Shown: piece by piece, positions 17,385-27,413 of the stretch | How the letters are laid out: each line of letters opens with the position of its first letter | Numbering within the stretch: the first letter of the stretch is position 1 | DNA from: Psychrobacter sp. TAE2020 | GTDB lineage: Bacteria > Pseudomonadota > Gammaproteobacteria > Pseudomonadales > Moraxellaceae | DNA length: 64,000 nucleotides | Reading direction: 5' to 3' | Assembly (NCBI RefSeq): GCF_018919485.1 | Contig: NZ_JAHLMU010000001.1 | Coordinates: 927,373-991,372, forward strand | Notes under the pieces: generated by a model | Databases searched by the model: none | What the model was told of the DNA's origin: nothing | What the model saw: only the letters and a program-made list of their open reading frames with translations | Program-made: the position numbers and the translations under genes

Positions 17385-19979
17385 TTAGCTCATTCTAAGC
17401 TTATTAAAAGTCAATCGATCATCATTGCCAACTTCGACTTTGATGATATCCCCTGCCACGAAATCGCCAGCTAGCAGTTTTAATGACAGCGGATTTTCGA
17501 TCTCTTGCTGAATCGCACGTTTTAGAGGACGCGCGCCATATACTGGATCATAACCAACAGCCACTAGCTGAGTCATCGCCTCGTCACTTAAGGTGATATC
17601 CAATTCACGCTCTTGTAAGCGACTGCGTAAACGATCAATCTGGATATCAGCAATACCAGCCATTTGTGCTTGCCCTAAAGCATGGAATACCACAATCTCG
17701 TCGATACGGTTTACGAACTCTGGGCGGAAATGCTCACTAACTGAATCCATCACCTCAGACTTAATATCCTCATAACTCTCGCCGACCATTTCTTGAATTT
17801 TATGCGAGCCTAAATTACTAGTCATGATAATGACGGTGTTTTTAAAATCGACTACTCGTCCTTGTGAGTCAGTCAGGCGTCCATCATCGAGCACTTGCAA
17901 TAAAATATTAAACACGTCTGGATGCGCTTTTTCCACTTCATCGAACAGTACTACGCTATAAGGCTTACGGCGTACCGCTTCGGTCAATGCACCACCTTCT
18001 TCATAACCAACGTACCCTGGGGGTGCGCCCACTAAGCGGCTAACGCTGTGCTTCTCCATGTATTCGCTCATATCGATACGGACTAACGAGTCCTCGCTAT
18101 CAAACAAGAAGTGCGCTAGTGATTTAGTCAGCTCAGTCTTACCTACCCCTGTTGGGCCTAAGAATAGAAAAGACCCTGAAGGACGGTTGGGATCAGACAA
18201 GCCGGCGCGACTACGACGTACCGCATTGGCTACCGCCTCTACTGCTTCGTCCTGACCGATGACCCGCTCATGGAGTTTTTCTTCCATCGCCAGCAGTTTA
18301 TCACGCTCGCCCTGCATCATTTTACTGACTGGGATACCAGTGGCCGCGCTAACCACTTCAGCGATCTCATTATCCGTCACTTTATTACGTAGCAGCTTGA
18401 TATTAGGCGCATTAGTCTGCTCCTTTTGCTCAGCAAGATCAGACTCAGTAATCCGGCGCTCTAACTGCGGAATAGTCTCATACTGCAATTTTGACATCGC
18501 TTCATAGTCCCCTTCACGACTGGCTTTGTCATAAGCAGTACGGGCTTTATCTAACTCATCTTTTAACTGCTGACTACCTTTGACTAGCGCTTTTTCAGCT
18601 TGCCAAATCTCATTGAGATCAGCGTATTCTTTTTCTAACTCTTCGATTTGTATATTTAACGCTTTACGCTCAGCTTGCGCACCAGCATCTTCTTCGTTTT
18701 TGAGCACTTCACGTTGCATTTTAAGCTGAATCAAACGGCTATCGAGCTTACCTAACGACTCAGGTTTGCTGTCCATCTCCATGCGTAGACGGCTAGCAGC
18801 CTCATCAATCAAATCAATCGCTTTATCTGGCAATTTACGATCAGTAATATAGCGATGACTCATACGAGCAGCAGCAATAATGGCGCTATCTTGGATATCG
18901 ACCCCATGATGCAGCTCATAACGCTCTTTAAGACCACGTAAAATCGCAATAGTATCTTCAACCGTTGGCTCATCGACTAGCACTTTTTGGAAGCGGCGCT
19001 CAAGGGCAGCATCTTTTTCGATGTATTTGCGATATTCATCTAAAGTAGTCGCCCCTACACAATGCAGCTCACCACGAGCTAGCGCTGGCTTCAGCATATT
19101 GCCCGCATCCATCGCGCCGTCTGCTTTACCAGCGCCTACCAAAGTATGTAGCTCATCAATAAACAAGATGACATTACCCTCTTGCTTAGCTAAGTCGCTA
19201 AGTACGCTTTTTAGGCGCTCTTCAAACTCACCACGGAACTTAGCGCCCGCAATCAGTGAGCCTAAGTCTAATGATAGTACTTCTTTATGACGTAAGCCTT
19301 CTGGCACATCGCCATTGATAATTTTTTGCGCTAAGCCTTCAACAATTGCGGTCTTACCCACACCAGGCTCACCGATTAATACCGGGTTATTCTTAGTCCG
19401 ACGTGACAGCACTTGAATAGTACGGCGAATCTCTTCGTCACGCCCAATTACTGGATCCAACTTACCAAGCTCTGCTTGCTCTGTCAGATTGATAGTGTAC
19501 TTATTTAACGCATCACGTTGATCTTCTGCGTTTTGATTGTTAACGGTTTGATCGCCACGTAGCTGTTCAATGACTGCTTTTAATTTAGTCGCCGTTACCC
19601 CAGCATTTTCAAATATCTTCTTAGTTTCACCTTGTTCCGCTAGCGCTAGCATCACCCATTCAGTAGCGATAAAATCATCGCCTTCTTTTTGTGCTTGCCG
19701 ATCAGCAAGGTTCAATATTTTGACTGAGTTTGGATTCAGATTGACATCACCAGTCGGCTCGCTAATCGTTGCTTGATTATCTAAGGCTTTGGCTACCCCA
19801 TTTTTCAATGCGGGGATAGAACCGCCAGCTTGCTGACAGATAGACAAATTCGATTCATCTTGCAACAAAACCGCTAGTAGATGTACTGGATCTATCCCAG
19901 TATTATCACGCCCTAGCGCTAAGCTCTGCGCTTCTTGAATCGCTGATTGCAACTTTTGAGTAAATTTTTCAAATCTCAT
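17385..19979 (-). CDS. clpB: ATP-dependent protein disaggregase ClpB
   Basis: ClpB is the Hsp100 hexameric AAA+ machine that threads aggregated proteins with DnaK help. At 864 residues it has the full layout: Clp-N repeats (1-145), the first AAA+ module with Walker A GEPGVGKT near residue 206 and Walker [11 protein letters not shown], the coiled-coil middle domain (about 410-525, rich in Glu, Lys and Leu), and the second AAA+ module with GPTGVGKT near 605 and the sensor-2 region [10 protein letters not shown]. The ATG at 19979 has AAAGGA upstream. A sigma-70-like promoter lies at 20051-20079; I could not find a convincing sigma-32 promoter. Confidence 0.98.
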   Translation of the reverse strand: MRFEKFTQKLQSAIQEAQSLALGRDNTGIDPVHLLAVLLQDESNLSICQQAGGSIPALKNGVAKALDNQATISEPTGDVNLNPNSVKILNLADRQAQKEGDDFIATEWVMLALAEQGETKKIFENAGVTATKLKAVIEQLRGDQTVNNQNAEDQRDALNKYTINLTEQAELGKLDPVIGRDEEIRRTIQVLSRRTKNNPVLIGEPGVGKTAIVEGLAQKIINGDVPEGLRHKEVLSLDLGSLIAGAKFRGEFEERLKSVLSDLAKQEGNVILFIDELHTLVGAGKADGAMDAGNMLKPALARGELHCVGATTLDEYRKYIEKDAALERRFQKVLVDEPTVEDTIAILRGLKERYELHHGVDIQDSAIIAAARMSHRYITDRKLPDKAIDLIDEAASRLRMEMDSKPESLGKLDSRLIQLKMQREVLKNEEDAGAQAERKALNIQIEELEKEYADLNEIWQAEKALVKGSQQLKDELDKARTAYDKASREGDYEAMSKLQYETIPQLERRITESDLAEQKEQTNAPNIKLLRNKVTDNEIAEVVSAATGIPVSKMMQGERDKLLAMEEKLHERVIGQDEAVEAVANAVRRSRAGLSDPNRPSGSFLFLGPTGVGKTELTKSLAHFLFDSEDSLVRIDMSEYMEKHSVSRLVGAPPGYVGYEEGGALTEAVRRKPYSVVLFDEVEKAHPDVFNILLQVLDDGRLTDSQGRVVDFKNTVIIMTSNLGSHKIQEMVGESYEDIKSEVMDSVSEHFRPEFVNRIDEIVVFHALGQAQMAGIADIQIDRLRSRLQERELDITLSDEAMTQLVAVGYDPVYGARPLKRAIQQEIENPLSLKLLAGDFVAGDIIKVEVGNDDRLTFNKLRMS

Positions 19980-20050
19980 ATTTTAGATCCTTTTATAATT
20001 GGTATATTTGGCAGCAAATTTATAGTTTTTACTTACCATTCTCTGTTATG

Positions 20051-20079
20051 TATATAAGGTAACTTATGGGTTATTTCAA
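20051..20079 (-). promoter_or_regulatory. Predicted clpB promoter
   Basis: On the minus strand TTGAAA (20079-20074) and TATATA (20056-20051) are separated by exactly 17 bases, about 70 bases upstream of the clpB ATG. They match the sigma-70 consensus at 5/6 and 4/6 positions. Confidence 0.45.
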
Positions 20080-20192
20080 CCTAGCTAATCAATAAAACCT
20101 TACTTATAACAGTGATATTTAACTTGACTAATTAATTGGTATATTTAACGACTATTTCAAGGACAATAAAACCATAAAATCTTTAAAAAATG

Positions 20193-20229
20193 TAAAAAAT
20201 AAGCGCTTGCTCGGCTAAGAACAAACGCT
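20193..20229 (-). terminator. Terminator after the L,D-transpeptidase gene
   Basis: On the minus strand AGCGTTTGTTC pairs with GAGCAAGCGCT (two G-U pairs) around TTAGCC and runs into TATTTTTTACATTTTTT. Confidence 0.75.
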
Positions 20230-20324
20230 GGGAATAGCTGACTATCTATTGAAATACTAAGCAAGAAACAATCGAAAACCAATGATTGAAAAATGGCAAT
20301 CAAAAAAACAGTAACTGTGCTGGC

Positions 20325-20888
20325 CTATTCTACAATTTCAATCGGCATACCTACTTTATAGATAGCCATAATTTCATCCATCTCATCATTAGTAACTGCG
20401 ATACAACCATCCGTCCAATTACGTTGCTGAGTAATCGCCGCCAAATGACCTAAACCGTTAGTCTGGCCATGGATCATAATATCGCCGCCAGCATTAACGC
20501 CAAGCTTTTTGGCACGGGCTTTATCAGCAGCATTAGGGTAGCTAACATGAATAGAGCGATAAAATTTAGATTTTTCATTTTTATAATCTAAAATATAGTT
20601 GCCTGTCGGGGTACGCTCATCACCTTGTCGCTGCTTATGACCTGCTGGACTGTCTCCTAAGGCCACATGGTAGCTCTTAATAACCTGATCTTTATTCATT
20701 AGCTTTAACAGCCGCTTAGACTTATCGACAAATATCTTATCGATAGTTACGCTGTCATCGATAGGCTGCTCATAGTTAGTGACACTCTTTGCGTAACTGC
20801 TAGTAGCAACACTAATAATCAGCACAAGGCCAATAGCGACTAGTAACCAGCGTAAGCCTTTATTAGTATCCATAGTAGAAAACGACAT
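20325..20888 (-). CDS. L,D-transpeptidase (YkuD domain), membrane-anchored or secreted
   Basis: The 187-residue protein has one N-terminal hydrophobic segment (WLLVAIGLVLIISVATSSYA), which is a signal peptide or anchor, then a compact YkuD catalytic domain. The active-site block is HGQTNGLGHL followed by WTDGCIAVTNDEMDEI, with the nucleophilic Cys in DGCI and the conserved upstream His. Such enzymes make 3-3 peptidoglycan cross-links or attach proteins to murein in the periplasm. No LysM or other binding domain is present. The ATG at 20888 has AAGGA eight bases upstream. A terminator follows at 20193-20229. Confidence 0.9.
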   Translation of the reverse strand: MSFSTMDTNKGLRWLLVAIGLVLIISVATSSYAKSVTNYEQPIDDSVTIDKIFVDKSKRLLKLMNKDQVIKSYHVALGDSPAGHKQRQGDERTPTGNYILDYKNEKSKFYRSIHVSYPNAADKARAKKLGVNAGGDIMIHGQTNGLGHLAAITQQRNWTDGCIAVTNDEMDEIMAIYKVGMPIEIVE

Positions 20889-21057
20889 AGGTTTTAATCC
20901 TTATTAGGGCTATTTGAATGTTGCGTAAAAACTTTTGTCATCAATATAGCAAAACCTAGGGCTAAGTTATGTGCGAATACTATTAATACCGTGGATACTG
21001 CGAACACTATCAATACTGCGAGTACCTTAAATACTGCGAAAATCGACTTTTTAAGCC

Positions 21058-21861
21058 TTAAGTCATACGAATAGCCCCATCCAAGCGAATCACTTCACCA
21101 TTGAGATAAGCGTTATCGATGATATGGGTAACTAACTTAGCAAACTCACTAGGTGCGCCCAAGCGCTTAGGATAAGGAACGGCTAACTCCAACTGCTCGC
21201 GCGCTTTTTCTGGGATGCTATTCATCATTGGGGTGCCAAAAACTCCGGGCGCAATAGTCATTACCCGAATACCATGACGTGCCAGCTCACGAGCCAAAGG
21301 TAGAGTCAAGCCAACTACCCCAGCTTTAGAAGAGGCATAACTGGCTTGGCCAACTTGTCCATCAAAGGCTGCAACGGAGGCGGTATTGATAATCACCCCT
21401 TGATCTAGGTTCTTTTCAGTCTCTTGATTGGCATCACTATTAGCGATATTAGTAGCAGCAACTCGGCGAGCAATACTAGCAGCTACTAAGCGTGCCACAT
21501 TGAAGGAACCAACTAGATTAATATTCACCCCACGGCTAAATGCCTCAAGGTCGGCAGGATTGTTATCACGATCGAGTAACTTTTGTACTACGGCAATACC
21601 AGCGCAGTTAATAGAACCTTGTAAGCCACCAAAATCTTGTTCGGCTAGCTGTACAGCAGCTTGTACTTCATCGCCATTAGTTATATCACAACGTGTAAAA
21701 CGTACCTTAGCGCCTAGCTCTGCTACTAAAGCTTGACCAACGGCTTCATTGAGATCCGCTATGACTACATTACCACCTTGAGCCGTGATAGCCCGAACCA
21801 CGGCTTCGCCCAGCCCAGATGCCCCACCAGTAACCAAAAAACTGCTGTTTTCAATTTTCAT
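21058..21861 (-). CDS. Short-chain dehydrogenase, 3-hydroxyacyl-CoA dehydrogenase type II-like
   Basis: The 267-residue SDR enzyme has the NAD-binding GGASGLGEAV motif at residues 12-21, the NCAG segment, the catalytic YASSKAG (Tyr and Lys) and the SDR C-terminal pattern GEVIRLDGAIRM. The sequence VRVMTIAPGVFGTPMM-like end of the core resembles type II 3-hydroxyacyl-CoA / 2-methyl-3-hydroxybutyryl-CoA dehydrogenases acting in fatty-acid or isoleucine breakdown. An insertion around residue 137-152 (NSDANQETEKNLDQG) is unusual. It follows the topoisomerase gene by 61 bases on the same strand and may be cotranscribed with it. Confidence 0.8.
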   Translation of the reverse strand: MKIENSSFLVTGGASGLGEAVVRAITAQGGNVVIADLNEAVGQALVAELGAKVRFTRCDITNGDEVQAAVQLAEQDFGGLQGSINCAGIAVVQKLLDRDNNPADLEAFSRGVNINLVGSFNVARLVAASIARRVAATNIANSDANQETEKNLDQGVIINTASVAAFDGQVGQASYASSKAGVVGLTLPLARELARHGIRVMTIAPGVFGTPMMNSIPEKAREQLELAVPYPKRLGAPSEFAKLVTHIIDNAYLNGEVIRLDGAIRMT

Positions 21862-21922
21862 AACTATTCCTTTAGTAATGAATTAACTTGTACTACTTTA
21901 TTACTTTATTGCTTCAGCAGTT

Positions 21923-23068
21923 TCAAACCTCTAAGCGGTATAAGAAGCTAAGTAAGGCTTTTTCTTCAGAGCTTTGATACTGCTTAGTGCGTCCACGTCG
22001 TGCTTGTTTATAAGGTTCAAAGAACTCTCCAGCCAAAAACCGCTCGATGATAACGGGGTGAATATAGGAGGAACGGCAGACACTAGGGGTATTGCCTAAC
22101 TCGCTAGCTACTTCTTTGACCATTTCTGTCACTAATGCTTGGCGCAGCTTGCTATGCGGTTCGCTAGCGACTATCTCTGCTCCTGCGGGGCTATGTAGCT
22201 CGTCATAGAGATAGCTGGCAGCCAACACACTAGCCATCCAAGTACGAAAATCTTTGGCACTATAGCGTCTATCAACCTCTTCTTGATCCTGATTATCACT
22301 ACTACTATCAGCACACAGATTCTCACGTAAGTAACGATTGATATCAGCGCTATCCACCACTTGCTTGTCACCTTGCTCGTCAAGATATTTAAATATCTGA
22401 TAGCCTGGTAGCTCCGAGCACGCTTGTACAATAGCAATCAAACGCTCATCTTGTAATTCAATATGATGAGTTTTGGCACTCTTACCAACGAAGTCAAAGG
22501 CCAACCCATTGTCGATCTCGCTGACATGCTTACTGCGTAGAGTACTAAGACCATAGCTCTTATTGAGTTTAGCGTAGCGACTATTACCTATCCGAATTAG
22601 GGTGGTCTCTAACAGTTTGACTACCGCAGCCAATACATTAGCACGAGATAACGACGTTGTCTCCAAATCCAGCTCAACTTGCGCACGCAGATTAGGTAAC
22701 GCCTCAGCAAAGCCAATCATAGCATCGAACTTGGCTTGGTCACGCACATTATCCCAAAGCTCATGGTATAAATATTGCTTACGCGCTTTGTCATCACGGC
22801 CCGTCGATTGGATATGTCCTCTATCATCTTGGCATATCCACACCTCTGACCACATCGGTGGAATAACTAACGCCTCAAAACGTTGGCGTAGCTTTTTATC
22901 TTTGACCGTATGGCCAGTAGCATCACGATAAGTAAAACCGCGCCCATGACGACGACGCTGATAGCCTGGTTCCTCATCACTAACATAAAGTAGCTTGGCA
23001 CGGCGTGCAAGCGACTCATAATCATGACGTAGATCTTCTATCATTGCTTGCTCAGTCCGATTAGCCAT
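21923..23068 (-). CDS. DNA topoisomerase IB (poxvirus/eukaryote-type)
   Basis: The 381-residue protein is a compact type IB topoisomerase, an enzyme that relaxes supercoils through a 3'-phosphotyrosyl intermediate without ATP. The N-terminal domain has YRDATGHTVKDKKLRQRFEALVIPPMW-type motifs, split over residues 46-75, and the catalytic domain has Arg in TLIRIGN, Lys in FVGKSAKTHH, Arg in KDFRTWMAS and the nucleophilic Tyr in CRSSYIHP. The position equivalent to the vaccinia active-site His is Asn (LGNTP), which as I recall is normal for bacterial members. The gene is sporadic in bacteria and probably acquired anciently. Function beside the housekeeping topoisomerases is unknown. Confidence 0.93.
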   Translation of the reverse strand: MANRTEQAMIEDLRHDYESLARRAKLLYVSDEEPGYQRRRHGRGFTYRDATGHTVKDKKLRQRFEALVIPPMWSEVWICQDDRGHIQSTGRDDKARKQYLYHELWDNVRDQAKFDAMIGFAEALPNLRAQVELDLETTSLSRANVLAAVVKLLETTLIRIGNSRYAKLNKSYGLSTLRSKHVSEIDNGLAFDFVGKSAKTHHIELQDERLIAIVQACSELPGYQIFKYLDEQGDKQVVDSADINRYLRENLCADSSSDNQDQEEVDRRYSAKDFRTWMASVLAASYLYDELHSPAGAEIVASEPHSKLRQALVTEMVKEVASELGNTPSVCRSSYIHPVIIERFLAGEFFEPYKQARRGRTKQYQSSEEKALLSFLYRLEV

Positions 23069-23381
23069 AAAATAGTGCGCCTTTTTTCACTAAGATTTTG
23101 AGTAAGCTATCGCCAGCAGCTGCCTGGACTTTAACCATTAGATATTTTATTTTTAGTCGTTAAAGTTTAGTAGTAGACAGTCAATAACCTCTCGTAGCCT
23201 TAGCATAGAGAGTTCGCAGTTTTTTTACTGTTTGTTTGCCACGCCTAATGTGTAATCCTGTGTAAAACCTGCAACCGCCTAAAAGCACCCTGCTGCACAA
23301 TATGATGGCTGGCAGGGTTATAAAATTATGACTATTAAGGCATAATTTAACACCCTTTAACTTTGTAAAGCTGAATAAACT
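23069..23381. other. Divergent intergenic region, topoisomerase IB / GNAT
   Basis: About 310 bases between divergent start codons must hold both promoters. A TATAAA word at 23319-23324 lies about 60 bases before the GNAT ATG but has no good -35 partner. No ORF or repeat was recognised. Confidence 0.4.
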
Positions 23382-23837
23382 ATGACTAGTAAATCTTCTA
23401 TTACCATAACCCCGCTTGTAGATTCTGACTATGATGCTTGGTTAACGCTATGGCAAAACTATTTAAGCTTTTATGAGACGAGCTTAGCAGCTGAAACCAC
23501 CGACTATACTTGGCGCAAGATAATCGACAGTGAGATAGCAATCTACGGCTTTGGCGCTCGGATGGCTGGTGTATTAGTCGGCATCACTCATGTAGTGCTA
23601 CACCCTAATACTTGGAACACTACTGACTGTTGCTATTTGGAAGATTTATATGTCGATGGATCGGTGCGTGGACAAGGGGTTGGCCGTACGTTGATTGAAT
23701 ACGTTTATGATTTCGCTAAGCAACGAGGCTGTAATCGTGTTTATTGGACTACCCAACAGAGCAACACTCCAGCAAGGGTGCTTTATGACCATATCGCTAG
23801 TCAAACAGATATGGTGCAATACCGAAAAGATTTATGA
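23382..23837 (+). CDS. GNAT family N-acetyltransferase
   Basis: The 151-residue protein is a single GNAT domain. The acetyl-CoA-binding motif A reads LEDLYVDGSVRGQGVGRTLIEYV (residues about 86-108), with the RGQGVG pyrophosphate loop, followed by the motif-B region RVYWTTQQSNTPARVLYDHI. The WxTxxxNxxAxxLYD ending is common in bacterial acetyltransferases acting on small molecules or toxins, but the substrate cannot be told. It is monocistronic with a bidirectional terminator downstream. Confidence 0.85.
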   Translation: MTSKSSITITPLVDSDYDAWLTLWQNYLSFYETSLAAETTDYTWRKIIDSEIAIYGFGARMAGVLVGITHVVLHPNTWNTTDCCYLEDLYVDGSVRGQGVGRTLIEYVYDFAKQRGCNRVYWTTQQSNTPARVLYDHIASQTDMVQYRKDL

Positions 23838-23893
23838 CTCAAAACAGTTTACCGCTCAGTTAGTCATATAATAGGTATAGAAATAACAGCCAT

Positions 23894-23930
23894 AAAAAAA
23901 CGCCAATCAGATAATGTTTGGCGTTTTTTT
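23894..23930. terminator. Bidirectional terminator between convergent GNAT and ppnP genes
   Basis: AAAAAACGCCAA and TTGGCGTTTTTTT form a hairpin flanked by A and T runs, able to serve both converging genes. Confidence 0.85.
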
Positions 23931-23973
23931 TAGCGGGGAAAACGATCTACATAACCGCTACTAGTTACAAATC

Positions 23974-24258
23974 CTACTTACCATATAAGCATAGATAAGC
24001 ACTTTCAACTGCGACTTTTACTTTGAATTTTTTATTGGCTTCAATAGTAAATTGCTCGCCAGCAGCAAAGGTTTGCCACTCATCGCTGTCAGGCAACTTG
24101 ACCGTTAATGCGCCACTAACCACACTCATAGTCTCAAACTCGCTAGTACCGAACTCATAGTCACCGATAGACATAACGCCTACAGTAGCTGGCTTAGTAG
24201 CGGTTTGAAAGGCAATAGAAGTCACTTTATCATCAAAATATTGATTAACGCTTGGCAT
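23974..24258 (-). CDS. ppnP: Pyrimidine/purine nucleoside phosphorylase (PpnP/YaiE family)
   Basis: This single-domain cupin-like protein of 94 residues belongs to the former DUF1255 family, shown for E. coli YaiE to phosphorolyse diverse nucleosides. Family features are the opening [14 protein letters not shown], the core [21 protein letters not shown] (split over residues 26-46) and the end [10 protein letters not shown]. It sits 45 bases downstream of prfB on the same strand and may share its transcript. The ATG has AAGGA upstream. Confidence 0.93.
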   Translation of the reverse strand: MPSVNQYFDDKVTSIAFQTATKPATVGVMSIGDYEFGTSEFETMSVVSGALTVKLPDSDEWQTFAAGEQFTIEANKKFKVKVAVESAYLCLYGK

Positions 24259-24303
24259 AATCTTCCTTAATTAAGTTTTGGTTTTTTAAATATGAATTGA
24301 GGC

Positions 24304-25399
24304 TTATAAACCCGCTTTTAGACTGGCTTCGATAAACTGATCCAAGTCGCCATCGAGTACCGCTCCGGTATTAAAGGTTTCAACGCCAGTACGTAAGTCT
24401 TTGATACGCGAGTCATCGAGGACATAAGAGCGAATCTGGCTGCCCCAACCAACATCAGACTTACCGTCTTCAACCGCTTGTTGGCTCTCCATGCGCTTTT
24501 GCATTTCCAGCTCATAAAGTTTAGCACGCAGCATTTTCATCGCTGTGGCTTTGTTACCATGCTGACTACGCTCGTTCTGACAAGTCACTACTACGCCACT
24601 TGGCTCATGAGTAATACGCACCGCAGAGTCAGTAGTGTTCACGTGCTGACCACCAGCGCCCGATGAGCGATAGGTATCAATGCGCAAATCTGCTGGGTTA
24701 ATATCGATATCGATATCATCATCAATCTCAGGCGATACAAACACCGCAGCGAATGAAGTATGACGGCCGTTATTACTATCGAACGGTGACTTACGAACTA
24801 AGCGATGCACGCCAATCTCTGTGCGTAACCAGCCAAAGGCATAATCACCTTTAATCTCAATGGTTGCTGACTTGATACCTGCCACGCTGCCAGATGAGAT
24901 TTCAATGACCTCAACCTTAAAGCCATGCGCTTCTGCCCAGCGGGTGTACATACGCAGCAGCATTTCCGCCCAATCTTGCGCTTCAGTACCCCCGCTACCA
25001 GACTGAATATCTAAATAGCAATTGTTAGGATCCATTTCACCGCTGAACATCCGGCGAAACTCTAAATCTGCCACCCGCTTTTCAGCACTGTCCAGCTCAG
25101 CTTGTACATCGTTAAGCAATGACTCATCTTCCGCTTCAACGGCTAGTTCTAGCATCGCTGTTGCATCTTCTAAGGTAGTCTCAAGCGATACCACTACGTC
25201 GATAACGCCATCCAAATGGCTCTTTTCTTTATTGATCTTAGTCGCTCGCTCAGGATCGTTCCATAGCTCAGGGTTTTCTAGTTCTAAATTAACTTCTTCT
25301 AAGCGCTCTTGCTTACCATCGAAGTCAAAGATACCTCCGTAAGTCCTGTCCACGCTCAGATAAGTCTTTGATTTGCTCTTGATACGGATTGATTTCCAT
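24304..25399 (-). CDS. prfB: Peptide chain release factor 2, programmed +1 frameshift
   Basis: RF2 releases peptides at UGA and UAA. Translation starts at 25399 (ATG with AGGAAC upstream) as [17 protein letters not shown] and reaches an in-frame UGA at 25327-25325 within CTT TGA C. A Shine-Dalgarno-like GGAGG (plus-strand 25334-25338) lies just before it, and a +1 shift into GAC TTC GAT GG continues the protein. The full product is 364 residues, the normal RF2 length. The codon-recognition tripeptide SPF (VRKSPFDS) and the peptidyl-transferase GGQ loop ([15 protein letters not shown]) are both present. If read without the shift, the gene looks truncated at its 5' end. Confidence 0.97.
25321..25342 (-). 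promoter_or_regulatory. prfB programmed frameshift site
   Basis: The minus strand reads GGAGGTATCTTTGACTTCG. The internal Shine-Dalgarno GGAGG, the slippery CTT codon and the UGA-C stop context are arranged as in E. coli prfB, so RF2 level should autoregulate frameshifting. Confidence 0.95.
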
Positions 25400-25681
25400 A
25401 AATGTTCCTAAAGGTTAATAAGTAATAAAAATAAGATAAATAAGGTCTGTTGTAGGCTAGTGCTTTTAGCCCCGCTGCAAGACTTTACGAATTGAAAACG
25501 CTGGGTTAAAAACCTAGCCTACGCCTGAAAAGCGTTAAAAAATTGCAATGCAATTTTAGCTTTGCAAGGGAAATTCTTTAAATAGGATTTCCATAATCAT
25601 GACAGTCACGGAACGCTGAGCTAAATTATCACGTGGGTTACCACCCACGCTACTTATAAAATATTCGATACCTGAATAAAA

Positions 25682-26419
25682 CTAAATACTCCAATCCTCC
25701 ACTGCCCAGCGATGCGCTAAAGCATGCGCATGTAAAGCATCGTCGGGTGAGACGCAAACGGCCACATCCGCCCATTGCAATAACGGTAAATCATTTTTGG
25801 AATCCGAATAAGCATAAGTTTTATCAAAGCTAACGCCAGCAGCTTGCTGCTTGTCCAGCCATTTATTCAGATGATAGATTTTACCTTCTTTGAAATTGGG
25901 TTTGTCAGTTAATTTACCGGTATAACGCTTATCAATGATTTCAAGTGGCGTCGCTAATACATTCGCCTGCTCTACCCCAAAGCGCTTAGCGATAGCCGAT
26001 ACTACAAAATCGTTAGTCGCTGAGATAATCACTACATCATGGCCTAATTCGATATGTTCACCCAATACCTTTAGCGCCTTTGGACGTATATGCGGTTCGA
26101 TCTCAGTCTGGATATAGTGTTCACGTAGCTCATGCAAGCGCGGCAGCGGCAAGCTAGTCAAAAACTGCGCTACAAACTCATTATATTCAGTCGCATCTAG
26201 CGTGCCTTCGATATATTGCTCATAAAAGGCTTGATTGGCAGTTCGATATTCCGCCTCATCGACCAGACCGTTATTAACAATGTATTCTCCCCATAAATAG
26301 TCGCTATCGACATCGAGTAGAGTGTGGTCTAAGTCAAATAAGGCTAAAGTGCGCTTTGATGCGGGGATGTTATTAATAGAAGAATGGTTAAGTGAAGAAT
26401 CAATAGCTGGGTTACTCAT
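25682..26419 (-). CDS. HAD-IB family phosphatase
   Basis: The 245-residue haloacid-dehalogenase hydrolase has motif I FDLDHTLLDVDS with both Asp, motif II IISATNDF, and motif IV YAYSDSKNDLPLL with the metal-binding Asp residues. The cap inserted after motif I fits subfamily IB (phosphoserine phosphatase-like, CicA/YfhB-like). A substrate cannot be assigned. The N-terminal 20 residues (MSNPAIDSSLNHSSINN) are not conserved in the fold. The gene ends 282 bases before prfB starts, on the same strand. Confidence 0.85.
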   Translation of the reverse strand: MSNPAIDSSLNHSSINNIPASKRTLALFDLDHTLLDVDSDYLWGEYIVNNGLVDEAEYRTANQAFYEQYIEGTLDATEYNEFVAQFLTSLPLPRLHELREHYIQTEIEPHIRPKALKVLGEHIELGHDVVIISATNDFVVSAIAKRFGVEQANVLATPLEIIDKRYTGKLTDKPNFKEGKIYHLNKWLDKQQAAGVSFDKTYAYSDSKNDLPLLQWADVAVCVSPDDALHAHALAHRWAVEDWSI

Positions 26420-26486
26420 AGGGTGATACTCGTCGATAATAGGTAAGCATACTTAGAATGGTATTAACTGTAAAGCTGGCGCCTAT

Positions 26487-27023
26487 CTATTCAGGCATAG
26501 CTATTTCTTTTAGACCATTTTTAAAATTTTGGCAACGCGCGGCATAATGCATGGCAGAAGCTTGCAGCATAGCGACTTGCTCATCAGTGAGCGTTTTGAC
26601 TACTTTGGCAGGTGCGCCCATCACTAATGAGTTGTCTGGAATCTCTTTGCCTTCGGTGATTAAAGCCTTAGCACCGATGATGCAGTTTTTGCCAATTTTG
26701 GCATTATTAAGCACTACCGCACCAATGCCAATCAAGCTATTATCACCGATTTCGCAGCCGTGTAACATCGCCAAATGACCAATAGTAACATAGTTACCAA
26801 TACTGACCTCAATGCCTGCATCAGTATGGATAACGCTATTCTCTTGCACATTACTATAGTCGCCGATGTGAATGCGCTCATTGTCTCCACGGATTACAGC
26901 GCCGAACCAAACACTAGCTTGATGACCCAAATAGACATCACCAATCACTCGTGCTGAGTCGGCTACCCAACCATTAAAAGGGCTAGCAAATTTAGGTACT
27001 TTGTCTAAATATTGATAAATCAT
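26487..27023 (-). CDS. Gamma-carbonic anhydrase-like hexapeptide protein (YrdA/PaaY type)
   Basis: The 178-residue left-handed beta-helix protein is built of hexapeptide repeats such as [21 protein letters not shown] and [20 protein letters not shown], in pieces over residues 25-120. The three His expected for the metal site are in VIHTDAG and IGHLAMLHG. Members are zinc-binding trimers; some have carbonic anhydrase activity and others act on CoA thioesters. It lies 67 bases upstream of the HAD gene on the same strand, so they are possibly cotranscribed. Confidence 0.88.
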   Translation of the reverse strand: MIYQYLDKVPKFASPFNGWVADSARVIGDVYLGHQASVWFGAVIRGDNERIHIGDYSNVQENSVIHTDAGIEVSIGNYVTIGHLAMLHGCEIGDNSLIGIGAVVLNNAKIGKNCIIGAKALITEGKEIPDNSLVMGAPAKVVKTLTDEQVAMLQASAMHYAARCQNFKNGLKEIAMPE

Positions 27024-27413
27024 AATCGATCCTTAATAGTGAATAGTAACTGATCAATAGCAGATAGCTAGCAACAAGTGCCTAGCGATAAATCAGTGTT
27101 GATAAAGGTTTTTATAATAGTTTTTATAATGGATTTTGATAAGTATTAGATAATAAAAAAATTAGTCCGGCTTTATAGTACAATTGCCAAGTCATCCAAA
27201 TTAGCTGCTATTAAAGGCAGTTTTTATGGTCATTAAGCTGGATTTGAAGCGAACTTTAGCGCTGGTCTAGCTAGCTTTAAGTAATGAAAAAATGACTAAA
27301 CAAGCAATAAAAGAATGATTAAGGAAGCAACCCAATAACTGAGGCTTATCATTAAATAAAAACGGATGATAGCATTTCAATACCCATAGCAAAACATCTT
27401 TAGGAGTAAGGCT
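27024..27413. other. Divergent intergenic region, gamma-CA / PAP2
   Basis: These 390 bases lie between divergent genes. A direct repeat of GTTTTTATAATRG occurs near 27108-27133. No ORF, terminator or confident promoter was recognised. Confidence 0.4.

Larger units (their letters stand above)
19980..20324. other. Intergenic region clpB / L,D-transpeptidase
   Basis: The 345 bases hold the clpB promoter candidate (20051-20079) and the terminator of the L,D-transpeptidase gene (20193-20229), both on the minus strand. The remaining sequence is AT-rich, with recurrent TGGTATATTT words (about 20000 and 20137). Confidence 0.5.

Noticed and set aside
20051..20165. Sigma-32 heat-shock promoter for clpB
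   Set aside because: CTTGAAA-like words occur but no CCCCATNT-like -10 lies at proper spacing; only a sigma-70-like pair fits.
24304..25353. prfB starting at 25353 as a complete gene
   Set aside because: The true start is 25399, with a programmed +1 frameshift; the shorter frame lacks the conserved N-terminus.
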